NCBI GenBank assembly: GCA_002633005.1
Contig: NMRA01000100.1
Location: 22,469-84,468 of the forward strand
Source: Phoronis australis
Taxonomy: Eukaryota > Phoronida > Phoronidae
Reading direction: 5' to 3'
Length of the DNA: 62,000 nt
Both the position numbers and the translations under genes were made by a program. Position 1 is the first letter of the stretch. The number at the start of each line of letters is the position of its first letter. The notes beneath the pieces were generated by a model. That model saw nothing but the letters and a program-made list of their open reading frames with translations, had not been told where the DNA came from and made no database searches. Shown one piece after another: positions 1 to 10,457 of the stretch.

Positions 1-820
1 AGGGTGGCAGGTTAAAGGGGTCTGGACCCCCCATTTTCCTTGATTGTAGTGATATCAATGCTAGAATTTTCAAATTGTTGACTTGGGCCACCTTTCTTAA
101 AAAATCATTATCCGACCCCCCCCCCCTTTAAAAAATCCTGGATATGGCCCTGTTGAGTCGATATTTGGGACAGTTTCATGTAAATGGGCACAGACACAAC
201 TGCTTTAATCTAGAACGTCTTTAAGATGTGAATTTTCGAAAGAAAAATCTACTAATTTCTCCATTTTACTTTAAAACAAAGTTTGTGTGTTAAAAGCTTA
301 CATAATTAATTGTTAATTAATTGATATTAACACCTGGAATATTGGGGGAAGAAAGCTATCTCCGCCCCCAACCTTTCAGTTGGTTGAGGGGCAGCCCCCA
401 CTCCTATCTATTCTTCAGCAGATCCATTTGATGTTTATTACATTCTTGACCCCCTGGACAAAATCCTACAGGTTCGGTACCTGCACATTCTCCAATAACC
501 TACTTTCAGCTCTTATTACTGAGTCTCCCTCTTGCTTATGATTTATTTCTCGTAATTTATTTTACCTTTGCTGCCCAAATTTTTTCTTGGTTTACTCTAT
601 ATTTTGCCTATGTGCATTTTTCCATTACAGTGCTCGTGTTTTTTGTTTTCAATATTTTAAACAAAGACACTTCACTGACAATTTTGAATTTGGCAAACTA
701 AGATCGGCCATAGTGAATGCCTTGCGTACTTCGTTGGCCCACACACACCCGCTAGGTGTCGCCACAGTCCATGACACAATAATGGCGGCGGCCTTGGTGA
801 ATAGTCTTGTTAGCGTTTTT
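1..820. other. Non-coding stretch with a DNA-transposon end
   Basis: No supported gene. Bases about 90-150 hold a poly-C run followed by a segment that on the minus strand reads AGGGCCATATCCAGGATTTT and then poly-G. This style of end (ATCCAGG followed by G-rich sequence) resembles the terminus of the element at 21443-22425, so I read it as the end of a DNA transposon cut by the window edge. Bases 360-420 are a second C-rich patch. Short open frames at 587-931 run into the tandem array and have no codon or family support. Confidence 0.4.
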
Positions 821-1890
821 GCTTCAACTATTCCTACTAATCGCTGCGCCACCTGCCGACGGACTGAGAACAGAAATGACGTCAACAACAGGCTCACGAA
901 TTTAGAGACAACGAGCACGGTTTTCAACTAATTCAACTAATCCCACTAATCGCCGCGCCACCAGCGGCCGGGCTGACATAACATATGACGTAAGCAAAAG
1001 GCTCACAACCTTAGAGACACCCAACAGGCTTTTCAACTAATTCAACTAATCCCACTAATTGCTGCGCTCCCAGCTGCCGGGGTGACATCAGACCTGATGT
1101 CAGAAAAAAGCATTTAGAGACACCAAACACGCTTTTCAACTAATTCAACTAATCCCACTAATCGCCCACGCCACCTGCGGTCGGACTGACAAAATACATG
1201 ACGTCAGCCACAGGCTCAAGCCCTTAGAGACACCTAATACGCTTTTCAACTAATCCAACTATTCCCACTAATCGCTGCGCCACCTGCCGATGGGCTGGCA
1301 ACAGAAATGACGTCAACAACAGGCTCACGACTTTAGAGACACCGAGCAAGCTTTTTAACTAATCCCACTAATCGCCGCGCCACCAGCGGCCGGGCTGCCA
1401 TTACACATGACGTAAGCAAAAAGTTCACAACCTTAGAGACACCGAACACGCTTTTCAACTAATTAAACTAATCCCATTAATCGCCGAGCTCCCAGCGGCC
1501 GGGTGACATTAAACATGACGTCAGCAAAAGGTTCACAACCTTAGAGACACCGAACACGCTTTTCAACTAATTCAACTAATCCCACTAATCGCCGCGCTCC
1601 CAGCGGCCGGGTGACATTAAACATGACGTCAGCAATAAGCTTTTAGAGACACCAAACACGCAGTTCAACTAATTCAACTATTCCCACTAATCGCTGCGCC
1701 ACCTGTGGACGCGCTGATAACAGTCGTGACGCCAAGAACAGGCTCACGACTTTAGGGACACGGAACACGCATTTCAACGAAATCAACTATTCCCACTAAA
1801 TGCTGCGCTACCTTACGAAAGGCTGACAATAGACGTGACGTAAGGAACAGTCTCACAATTTTTAAGACACTGAACACGCATTTTGACTAG
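821..1890. repeat. Tandem array of ~105-bp units carrying CRE-like octamers
   Basis: Ten consecutive units can be aligned by a shared layout: TTAGAGACACCGAACACGC, then TTTTCAACTAATTCAACTAA, then TCCCACTAATCGCCGCGCCA, then a TGACGTCA-type octamer. The octamers start at 877, 986, 1095, 1199, 1308, 1408, 1516, 1624, 1727 and 1836, giving spacings of 100-109 bp. Five are the exact palindrome TGACGTCA (877, 1199, 1308, 1516, 1624), three are TGACGTAA, one is TGATGTCA and one TGACGCCA. A decayed unit may precede the array (TGACACAA near 773). Alternating subtypes (for example CCACCTGCCG versus CCAGCGGCCG) suggest growth by unequal exchange of multi-unit blocks. Satellite or minisatellite is certain; any regulatory role is inference. 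Confidence 0.93.
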
Positions 1891-3810
1891 TATTCAACCC
1901 AGCTTATTCAATTTGTGTTTAAAAATTGTTTTCGTGGTAAACAGGAAAGCAATCCTTTTCAGTAGGTAAATTTTCTTCCTAAAGCTGTCATGTGTATAAA
2001 TATTCAGAAGTCTACTAAAATCGGGCCGTAGAAAGTGAGTAATAGGCTTAAGTTAACTACAGCTATAAAAAGAGTAAATTGTGCGTTTTCGTTGGTCCTG
2101 ACAGAAGCCAGAATAACTATAAAACTTGCGCGCCGACGCATCAACAAATCTACAAAAAAGTTATAAACTTTTTAGTCTTATCACCAATAGGCACAATGTA
2201 AAATGCAATGTGCCTAAGTTAGAAAAACTATGAGGGTTGACACCTCACACGAGAAATGGTGATTGTTCATTTTTTTAATTTAAAAAAAATTGTTAATCTA
2301 AGTGGCGAATCATTGTGTAGGATGCACAGTGAATGATAACTAACTTATGCCAGTCAAATATATTTTCTCTTTTAATGGAAGCGTTATATTCACTCACTCA
2401 TCAGATTAATTTCTAAATTATGTGACCTTGAAACAAAATACAACCCAATAAGTGCATTTGTAACTGAGTAAGAGCTTGATTTTAAACTAGAACCTTTGCT
2501 ACACAACAGTCAAAATATATTCTACAAAACAACAGTAGCGCATATGCTAATCACTGATGAGATTAAAAAGCACGAAATTATATACAAACATATGTAGGAA
2601 TAAAGTCATAGGGATGTTGTTAAACTTTTCAGCTAATGACGCATATTTTCTTGGTTTATCCAATTTGTTCCAGAGAGGAAAACTTCCCGGTCATTTAATC
2701 ATTAGGTGACCTTGCTATCTTGCTTCAATAAAAGTAGACATCGTTCTGTTATCAAGTTACTGAATCCTTTCTATTTTTCTGCTGCTGTAAAACACCCCTT
2801 ATATGTCAAACAAGTGGACAGTAACAGAAATAAGATCAAACAATAGCATGAACTAATATTTCTTCTTTCCTCATGAAGCTGACTTCGGGGTGTACGTACC
2901 TGTACATGTAGTATCCATCCATGATTGGCTACATTATGTCTCATTAAAATCCTGAATATCTAAATTTGTAACAAACACCACCCAATGACTTCCTGGATAA
3001 CTATATGTATGATCGGGGAAAAGAAACAATTTTTAATGAAATTGTGGTTTTAAAGATAACACTATAAATGATAAACTTAGAAACATGCGTGAACATATTA
3101 AAAGCCCTAGTTATTCCATGTAATCCCAAATTGTAATTTGATGTTGTTATAAACAAATAATAAAAACTGTGCTTTGTTTCATAAGGATAACATGAAATGT
3201 TACCATACTCATTTTCATAAAAATTGTCTCGCATAACGAGACTTTCGCGAGACTGTCGTGGTAATTGTTTATCGGATGGTTTCGGCACATTTGAGTACAC
3301 TGGATTGTTTGTAAGTTATTACTTCATTTGCATATTCACAATTTAATGAGACAATGCATCGTCAACCTACAGTCAATATTTAAATCAAGGAGTTTAACAG
3401 AATTTAACTTCAAGACGGCACGTTAGTCTAACTGGTCAGAAAATCAACGTCCGCTTTGCTTTCTGCAGTAGGAGCAGGAACATCATAAATAACTACAGTA
3501 AAATCTCACCAACTGAGGAAACAATGTGGTTGACAAGTGAAATATGCAAGATCTGTACCAGCAGCGATATAACGTTTAAAGTTTAAATGCTGTACTATTC
3601 GGATGTTACATGACGCCGTCTCGTGTCGCTTGATGTAGTTTGGACACGGAAATAAGCCTAAACTGGCTCCATAACGTCAGCAATACGCCAGAAGACAAAC
3701 CAGTTTTTCAAAATGCTGTCATTCAAAAATGACCAACGACACTGTAATTAAAATATTGCGACTTATTTTGTCCAAAATTGTTGTGATTTCACCGTCGCAG
3801 TGCCATATGG
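1891..3810. other. AT-rich intergenic stretch, nothing recognised
   Basis: AT-rich sequence without an open frame that has family support, splice-paired exons or obvious inverted repeats. It separates the tandem array from the transposase fragment. Confidence 0.5.
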
Positions 3811-4445
3811 TCAGACTGTTTCAAGTTTGCTGTGGTTCATCATATCGGCAAGTGTTAACAAAAACAAATTATATCGGCCATAATTCATGTGCCGTAGAGC
3901 ATGCTTATATCTTGCAAGGTGACCAAACGTCTGCTCACAAGCCTCAGTATTTAGAGCGTCCACCTCAGGCACCTTATGTGGATTAACATGACACCACTTG
4001 TCCACATGATTCTTAAAGTGCATTTTGTCTACTACTAAAACGAGGGATACTAAGAACTTGCTACTTTCAGTGACCTCACACCGCTTCGGATTGTGAATGA
4101 ATTTATGGAGATGGCATGTGTCGTCATACGCCAAAAGAGGGGAGAAGTGTTGGGACTCTTTGTACAAAGCAATTAAAAAGTTGTAAACTTGAGACAAGCT
4201 CTCACTTCCAAACAGTTCATCGATACTTGCTACATGTATAATACCACAGTTGTACACTGCTGCGACAATACCAGCTGTCTTTGTTTTTTTGTGCTTGACT
4301 TGTCTTTAGTAGTTTTACAGGTAAGCGATTTCAAATCTCCTTCTTCATCTTTGTCCATTTCATAGACCTCCAGCCTTTTCTTCTTACCAAGTCTGGTGCC
4401 AAATGCCACAGGAATATTCTTGGTTCCTTCTGCGTTGTCAGCCTT
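3811..4445 (-). mobile_element. KDZ-type transposase fragment, frameshifted
   Basis: The minus-strand frame 4257-3811 encodes 148 residues with the block layout of the C-terminal part of KDZ (Kyakuja-Dileera-Zisupton) transposases: LAYDDTCHLHKF (YD..C..L, catalytic Asp region), then VVDKMHFKNHVDKWC (D..H..H...C), then NTEACEQTFGHLARYKHALR (NTE..EQ, presumed catalytic Glu). The residues before it lie in another frame from 4445 down to a run of seven T (4284-4290, seven A on the coding strand), where a one-base change breaks the frame. At 4446-4448 there is a CAG after a pyrimidine tract (TTTTCTTCCAG), so the segment may be one exon of a longer copy. The N-terminal part was not found. Family from motif recognition; a broken copy or a homopolymer error are both possible. 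Confidence 0.68.
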
Positions 4446-5364
4446 CTGGAAGAAAAGTTAGTTTTGCTTTTTAACAAGAAGTAATGAAGTTGCTTACAAA
4501 TTAATAAAGCAACCTTCCCCTAGAGTGTTGATAATGTATTACGTCAACACTTAGTGGAGAAATGTAATGGAAATTGAAGGTTTTGATAACTGAAAGGTTT
4601 CATTGAAATAGTGTGGATTTATAAAATCAGACACACAGTGAATGCAACAAGATCAGAGACTCATTCCCATATAATGAATTACAAAATCAATGTAACAAAG
4701 GGTACACCGAAATTAAAATACGGCATTATTTCAACGGACTCTTTCCGGTAAGCACGACCATAATATCATGCGCAGGAACATGTAACATTACTCACAAATC
4801 ATACACACAAATCTCTTAATCATATGAGTGAATTACCAAGCTGTCGGTGCCCATTGTCATAGCCCGGTAATCGTTGTTATGAGTATGTGCCATTGTGCAT
4901 TACAATTGCGTTCGTACTGTATATTCGTCGTTGTTCGTGTGCTTGATCCAAAGTTTCTTATGCACGATTGATAGGTTTATGTGCATGATTCAGTGATCCG
5001 TGCTTATACAGTTAAGTGCTCATGCGCATGATTGCATGACACCTCTGCTACTTCTGTTCCAAAATAACGTAGTCAACCCTAAACATCCTAACTCAGCCGA
5101 CTACAATACATTTAAAGGCCTATGGTCCGAGTTGTAGAAGAAAAAATCTCTTAACGCCGTTTAAGCCGGTTTTTTGATGTGACATGGAGTTCAAAAAGTT
5201 ATTAACTTTCAACTTGTGCAAAAAGTTTGAAAAAAATCGTTGTAAATACTACAAACGAATGAAATGTTTACAAAGAATTTAGTATCCCGACCGCTAAACA
5301 GATTATAAACATTACAACAACGCATGCGCAGCCACAGATCTAGAGGTCAACAGAATTTATACAA
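4446..5364. other. Intergenic stretch and upstream region of the membrane-protein gene
   Basis: No gene. Bases about 4525-4556 form a small imperfect hairpin (AGTGTTGATAAT...CGTCAACACT). Around 4960-5040 a motif of the type TGCACGATTG / TGCATGATTC / CGCATGATTG recurs four times. The last 200 bases precede the first exon on the plus strand and are likely to include its promoter; I see no clear TATA box. Confidence 0.35.
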
Positions 5365-5496
5365 ATGGCGGGGAGAGGTAGATCTATGAAGTGTACGTCC
5401 GAAGGCGAAACGCAGTCGTCCTGCTCTACGAGATTCAGAAAAAGACGTGTTAGCCAGTACAAAAAGCGGCATTACCAACAAACCTTGAACCTGTAA
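5365..5496 (+). other. Possible upstream ORF in the 5' leader
   Basis: ATG at 5365 opens a 43-codon frame starting MAGRGRSMKC and ending in TAA at 5494-5496; its second half is Arg/Lys-rich. It lies upstream of, and in a different frame from, the main start at 5523. A good donor (GATAG|GTGAGA) at 5512/5513 means this stretch may alternatively be its own 5' exon. Most likely untranslated leader or a uORF. Confidence 0.3.
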
Positions 5497-5522
5497 TCGA
5501 CTCGTTCGATAGGTGAGAAACA

Positions 5523-5612
5523 ATGAGGACAAGACTGAATGTTCGAACTCGTGAAGGTTTTACTTTACAACAAATGAACAATACCAGGCTTTGGATGGAC
5601 AAGTATAAGTCA
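5523..5612 (+). CDS. Membrane-protein gene, coding exon 1
   Basis: Thirty codons from the ATG, ending in phase 0 at the strong donor TCA|GTAAGTG. An in-frame TGA lies three codons upstream of the ATG, so no earlier start is possible without another exon. Confidence 0.66.
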
Positions 5613-8600
5613 GTAAGTGTGCTGTTTGTGAAATGTTCAATGACTCGTATACACGTTTAGAGCATTCACTGATGAGTGACTGATCTCAGTCAGCATATAT
5701 CGGACCCGAATCATTTTGAAGAGCCTCAATTCGATTAGCCTTGGCACAAAGCTGTATAATATACAGTCATCATACAGCTAGCTGGCTGGCTACAATTCGA
5801 TCAGCTGTTCAGTTTTTGTTCTAATACTACTAGCACTAGTAGTAGTACTGATTCACGCTGACCCGGACTAGTTACACCATGTTAGTGCTTTAACATGTCG
5901 TTAAAACTGGTAAGGCCCTTTAATTCTAACGTCGACATGGCGATGTTTTGGGGAGTTGCAGTCAGTTTGGATGGTTCACTACGGTCCTGAATCGAAGTTA
6001 ACTGTGCCAGTTGACTTCACAGTAGACAAGCGGAGCGTCGATGCTGTGGTGTACGGTAGTATGAATGATTAACTTCGGTTACATCGAAGAAGTTATTGTC
6101 AGGGGCCACTGCTATCATCGACAGTTAAAGGGTAATGTCGTCGTTAAAAGCTGCTCATATTTTGCTCGAGTAGTCACTAATCGAATTAGAAATAGGTTTT
6201 TGTGGCCATTAGCACATGTCAATGTTCCCAAATTATCACATTAAAAATCCTGGTGTACAAGTGTTGCATCTGCACTACGTTGCTATTACTTCGATGACAA
6301 CATCATCAGCTACAGTTTACTTAGACATCCAAAGCCGGTAAAAACGGTTCGATTAACTTTCCAGTTTATGTCGACACTCTGCTCAGACCGAAATTAAGTA
6401 CAAAAAGGGCTTTTAGATCAATTTCAAGTAGCAGAACAGTGTGGCAGGTGGTGTAAATAATTGTGGCGGGAGAGTGGGGGGATGTTTGTAGGATGTGTTA
6501 GGGACTTCACCTGGCCACGCCAATAGCTTTATTAGAAAGCTCATATCAGTGTTTGTCGTACTGAGTACAGTGGGGGGGGATAAGTCTTGGTCAAGATGGC
6601 TATACTTGAGAATGTCTTATTAGTTTTGCTTTATTTTTTCCAGTTAGGAGAATACTGACCACCTACAGGGGCCCGTGTAACCGTAAGTTGATCTTTCTTA
6701 TTCCATTAAGTTTTAAAAGAAAGAATAGGTGTGCTAAACTTCAGTTATTGATGGCCACTTTTCTCTGTATTTCCATCTTAGACTGTGCAGGTTAGGAGAA
6801 AATGGTTAATTGCAATCTGCATGGTCCAGGTACATTACTTGAACTCACAACCTCAAAAAATTAGCCAGTCAAATCACGTGATTGGAGTACAAATCTTATG
6901 TTTTCTCATGTCATGGAATTGCTAAATTTTCGAGTTGTGTATCGAATACAGAGATTAGGCTATGGGCTTTAACGTAAGCCGGAATTTTCATCAATTATAA
7001 GTCTCTTAAGTCGCTGTCAGTTTAGAATAATGCTGTCTCAGCTACAAATTTTGCCTTCTGGTAATTAAATCAAAGTTGTTTTAAGCATAAAGGTGTGACA
7101 AATTGACTGAAAGTACATTCTTAAATCTTGTGATTGCTCCTGGTAAAGTGAGTCAAATTGTATTTAAACCCTCCTTCATCATCTGTACTTTCAGAATGAG
7201 TGGTTTAGACAACGCCCTCTACAAACTTCTTTGCAAGAGTCCCAGACTGGTCATCACCTGAAGAAACCTTGAGGTATTGTTTCATTCATTTCCTTAATAT
7301 CTCATGGAGTGACATTTCACATTTTATTCAACTCACAACTCACAATCCTAACCAAAGATATCACTGTTTCGTTTACAGTATTTAAACATGCCTTGTTTAA
7401 AGCCTGTTCAATTTCTATTCAGGGATTCACCCAGGATTTCGAAAATAGGGTGTCCAAAATGGGATTCCCAATATTTCGGAGTGTCCGTGATTCCGACAAC
7501 CCATTACCCCTACCACCGTGCAGTGCACCAGCAACCCCCCACACTGATTTTTTTACAAAAATACATAGATCAAAGCGTTTACATCTGCGTTTTCAAACTA
7601 ACCCCCTGTAGCGAGCTTGGACCTAGACTTTTACACCTAAACTTATGAATACAGCCAAGCAGCTTACCAGACAAATATTAGAGATATTTTTTAAGGATGA
7701 GTGCACTTCGCACATGATGGCGTCACTGCTGTTCCATATTAAAACATGGAAATGCACATTGAAATGCACGAAGCAGTGTTTCATTTGAGTTATTTATATT
7801 AGGTTTGTGTAAACCGTACTTTAGTGTGAAGTTTTTATTCTAATGTATCAGTGCTTTGGAGGATGTCCAGTTGAGCAAAGAACATTTGTAATGTAACTAA
7901 TTTGCATGTGAAAATTTTCAACTCGCTTACAACTGTAGTATAAATGCAAGCTAACTCCAGCTGCTGGTTGAAATTCTGTGCATCATGTTTGGTGTGGGGA
8001 GCAATTATGATTTCTAAAAACCTTATTTTGAAAATTTGCCCTTTTACGATTCCATCTGTCGATTCAATGTCACTGTTTCAGATTCATAGATACATGTCTG
8101 AGTTCTCAGTGTAGAGGCCTCAGAATAAATTTTAAACTGAATGTCTTCTTACAAATGCCACTATTGTCATCTTACAGGGATTCAGAGCTGTTGTTCACCG
8201 TTGTCCTTATCTTCTTTGTCACCTGCATCCTCACAATCTGGATCAAAGGTTTGTGTCTGCTCTTGTAAAGACTCTATGCTCTATTGGAATTTAAAGTAGA
8301 TATAGGCATGCCTTATGTCACGAAAACCAACTGTTTATTTAGACCATGTACCATTAGTATGATATTGATCTCGAATTGTTCCTTGATAAAAATAAGGTGT
8401 GAAGTTTGGGCTTGAAAATCTCCAGCAATTTGTTACTACTTGAGAGTTTCTTTAGGTTGACGTGTCACAGCATGCCATTTCATTCACCTGACATGGTCAC
8501 AACCATAATGAACTGACAGTTCTTTGCAAGACCAAAACTTATTTCTCATCTGAATGAGGAAAGTGGTTAAAATCAAAAGTTAAGTTGCGCGGATAACAGG

Positions 8601-9117
8601 GTTTATAGCCGCAGAAATTTTTCTGTGAAAATGCAACTCTATTTTCTCTCAATGTAGGTTTCTTACTGCTTGTTAAAAGACGATAATAGTATGACCGGCT
8701 GCTGAGTAGCACTTGGGACATAACCATGTTGCCATGAGTTCAATTTCTTGTCTTGGAACTCTAGGATCCACTTAAACCATAAAGTGGCAATGGCCATCAA
8801 AAGTTATCATGATGCGATGAAGATTTGGCAATACGTGCATTAGTTCCTGCACCATCTTTCTAACTTGCAACCTCTCACACTTGTTGATACTAGCATTCCG
8901 TTGGTGGTATAGATACAGTTATCATTACTTGTACCCAATGGTGGTTTTCTTTGCACTGTATTTTTGGTTTTAGTGTTTCAGTGCTCAATTATATTGTAAC
9001 TTTTCACAATATTTTACACTTACAGGCTACATAGGTACTTCAGTGAGAAATCTAAGAGTAATGCTGTCAAGGATTAAGAAAGGTCTATACTCCAGTGCCA
9101 CCGGTGTCCATAATTAG
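5523..9117 (+). CDS. Small single-pass membrane protein, 105 aa, four coding exons
   Basis: Join of 5523-5612, 7209-7273, 8178-8248 and 9026-9117. Splice borders are AAGTCA|GTAAGT, GGTTTAG|ACAACG, CTTGAG|GTATTG, TTACAG|GGATTC, AAAG|GTTTGT and TTACAG|GCTACA, with matching phases 0, 2 and 1. The start ATG follows an in-frame TGA; the stop is TAG. Residues about 56-74 (LLFTVVLIFFVTCILTIWIK) are an obvious transmembrane helix. The N-terminal side is polar (starts MRTRLNVRTREGF, later VPDWSSPEE), and the C-terminal tail is basic (RNLRVMLSRIKKG). This suggests a tail in the cytosol and a single pass in an internal or plasma membrane. I do not recognise the family. A second acceptor at 7194/7195 would add an ATG in another frame that stops after 21 codons. 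Intron 1 contains an inverted-repeat element (5911-6414). Confidence 0.72.
5911..6414. mobile_element. Short inverted-repeat element, family A copy 1
   Basis: Starts TAAGGCCCTTTAATTC and ends with the complement of TAAAAGCCCTTTTTGTAC. It aligns along its length with 34902-35411: shared blocks include CCAGTTGACTTCACAGTA versus CCAGTTAATTTCACAGTA, and GAATTAGAAATAGGTTTT versus GAATTAGAAATAAGTTTT. No coding capacity. Sits in intron 1 of the membrane-protein gene. Confidence 0.75.
6644..6682 (+). other. Possible small alternative exon
   Basis: A 39-base block with a strong acceptor (TTATTTTTTCCAG) and a strong donor (AACC|GTAAGTTG). It carries stops in two frames, and the third does not fit the phase of its neighbours, so if used it would be an alternative or leader exon rather than part of the main coding sequence. 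Confidence 0.3.
7209..7273 (+). CDS. Membrane-protein gene, coding exon 2
   Basis: 65 bases, phase 0 in and phase 2 out, encoding a polar segment (TTPSTNFFARVPDWSSPEET). The acceptor TTTAG lies 14 bases after a second acceptor TTTCAG at 7194; only the inner one keeps the frame of the following exons open. Confidence 0.6.
8178..8248 (+). CDS. Membrane-protein gene, coding exon 3 (transmembrane helix)
   Basis: 71 bases between TTACAG and GTTTGT. The open frame gives an acidic lead (DSE), then about 19 hydrophobic residues ending in IWIK, a textbook single-pass helix. Confidence 0.72.
8510..8620 (+). repeat. Dispersed repeat, family F fragment
   Basis: Contains CTGACAGTTCTTTGCAAGAC, then TTATTTCTCATCTGAATGAG, TAAAATCAAAAGTTAA and GGGTTTATAGCCG. 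The same ordered blocks occur at 47255-47490 and, more decayed, at 28376-28545 and 32615-32710. Confidence 0.5.
9026..9117 (+). CDS. Membrane-protein gene, terminal coding exon
   Basis: Acceptor ATTTTACACTTACAG, then 29 codons and TAG. The tail is basic next to the membrane (VRNLRVMLSRIKKG). A possible ATTAAA poly(A) signal lies at 9793-9798. Confidence 0.66.
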
Positions 9118-10372
9118 CAGATGCTTGAGAGAAAAACAAGGCGTGCACAAACTTGACACATGACTTCCAGGGGCCACCCAGTTCATTGCCTTAACGATCA
9201 ATGGTTTTGCAATGACAACAAATGTTATTTGATCTATCAAAAGAACTATCACTGCTTCAGTGAACATTTGACTCTGATTTTAAAGTTACCTTTGCATAGT
9301 AGCTTGACGTGGATATAGACTGTTGTCAATACAAAAGGACACGGCTATATTTTTGATCTTACTCATTTACCGTACAGCATATAAATCTGACATTCTACTT
9401 TTTATATATGTAAACCAACAATCCTTGACCACTGTTTGCTTACATTTGACTCCAAAACTGTGATACAGTACCTGCTTTTTAATTGAAGTGCTCATGTAAC
9501 TTGGTTCATGTTGAGTCTATCAACAGTCATCATCTGCTTTTGTTGGTCCACGCGGTTGTGCGAATTGACTACGTAATTGATATAAATGTGTCCATGACTT
9601 CAAACATATTTCGATCAATTACATGTCATGCTGCAACTCTTGTTTGCATTTACATTTCTGTTGTGTTGAGAATTACTGCAGTGAAATGCATTTGATGTTA
9701 TACAGGTTAAATTTCGGCAGTGAAAATCCATTTTGTTTGTTAATGTGATTATGTCATTGCTGTTAAAGCTGCTATGAACCTGCCTTCCTTCAATTAAACC
9801 AATTCTTGATTGTGACTATCTATTGTCTTAGCCCATTCCTTACTCAAAGTACAAGTGATTCCTGGAATTAGAAAGAACTGACAGTTTGTTATAGCTCGAA
9901 CCTCAGTTTATCAAGTTGCCTTGAAACAGCTTGTCATTTTCTGTAGGTGAATTTGTTACAAGCAAAGAAACCCATCCTCAGCTGGGTAAAGAAACTTACT
10001 AATAGGAAGTCTGATGCGGAAAATGGTATAAATTAAAAGTTACTTTATTGTTGATGGAATGTTGGTTTGTAGCAACTTTACCAGTTCTGTTTCATTATAT
10101 TTAAGTCTTCATCCGATTTTCAGTATGAAACTAAGAAATGGTATTGGGCATAAATTTTGTTTATTAGTACCCCANTTGTTTATTAGTACCCCAAAGAAAT
10201 CACATTTATCTGAGTACTAAGTAGTAGACAAAACAAATATGCATTAGACACCTAAAATATGGTGCCTGGGTAAATAACATAATTTGTTTGACTGCAAGCA
10301 AAGTAGATAAAGCAGTATTTTGTGACATAACCCTTGCATTGCGAAAATATGTTGGGGTAGGCGCCTTTTGTT
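9118..10372. other. Convergent 3' region between two genes
   Basis: No coding exon supported. It should hold the 3' UTRs of the plus-strand membrane-protein gene and of the minus-strand gene ending at 10373, which face each other. AATAAA on the minus strand lies at 10165-10160, about 208 bases past that stop. A family-F-like scrap (GAAAGAACTGACAGTTTGTT) lies near 9869. Confidence 0.4.
10157..10193. repeat. 18-bp direct duplication around a single N
   Basis: TTGTTTATTAGTACCCCA occurs at 10157-10174 and again at 10176-10193 with one N between. This looks like two contig ends that overlap but were not merged. Confidence 0.75.
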
Positions 10373-10457
10373 TTAGTTGGTACCTTTGTTGAAAGCCAGC
10401 ACATCATTACGGTAGACTCTTGCCAGTTCCTCATTTATGACGATGAAACCAAAAGTC
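10373..10457 (-). CDS. Unknown gene, terminal exon
   Basis: 85 bases after a good acceptor (TTTTTATTTTTGATTCAG). The frame gives TFGFIVINEELARVYRND and a short tail before TAA. AATAAA follows about 208 bases downstream on the same strand. Confidence 0.42.

Noticed and set aside
587-931. Overlapping open frames on both strands
   Set aside because: They extend into the tandem array, overlap each other and show no family motif or codon pattern.
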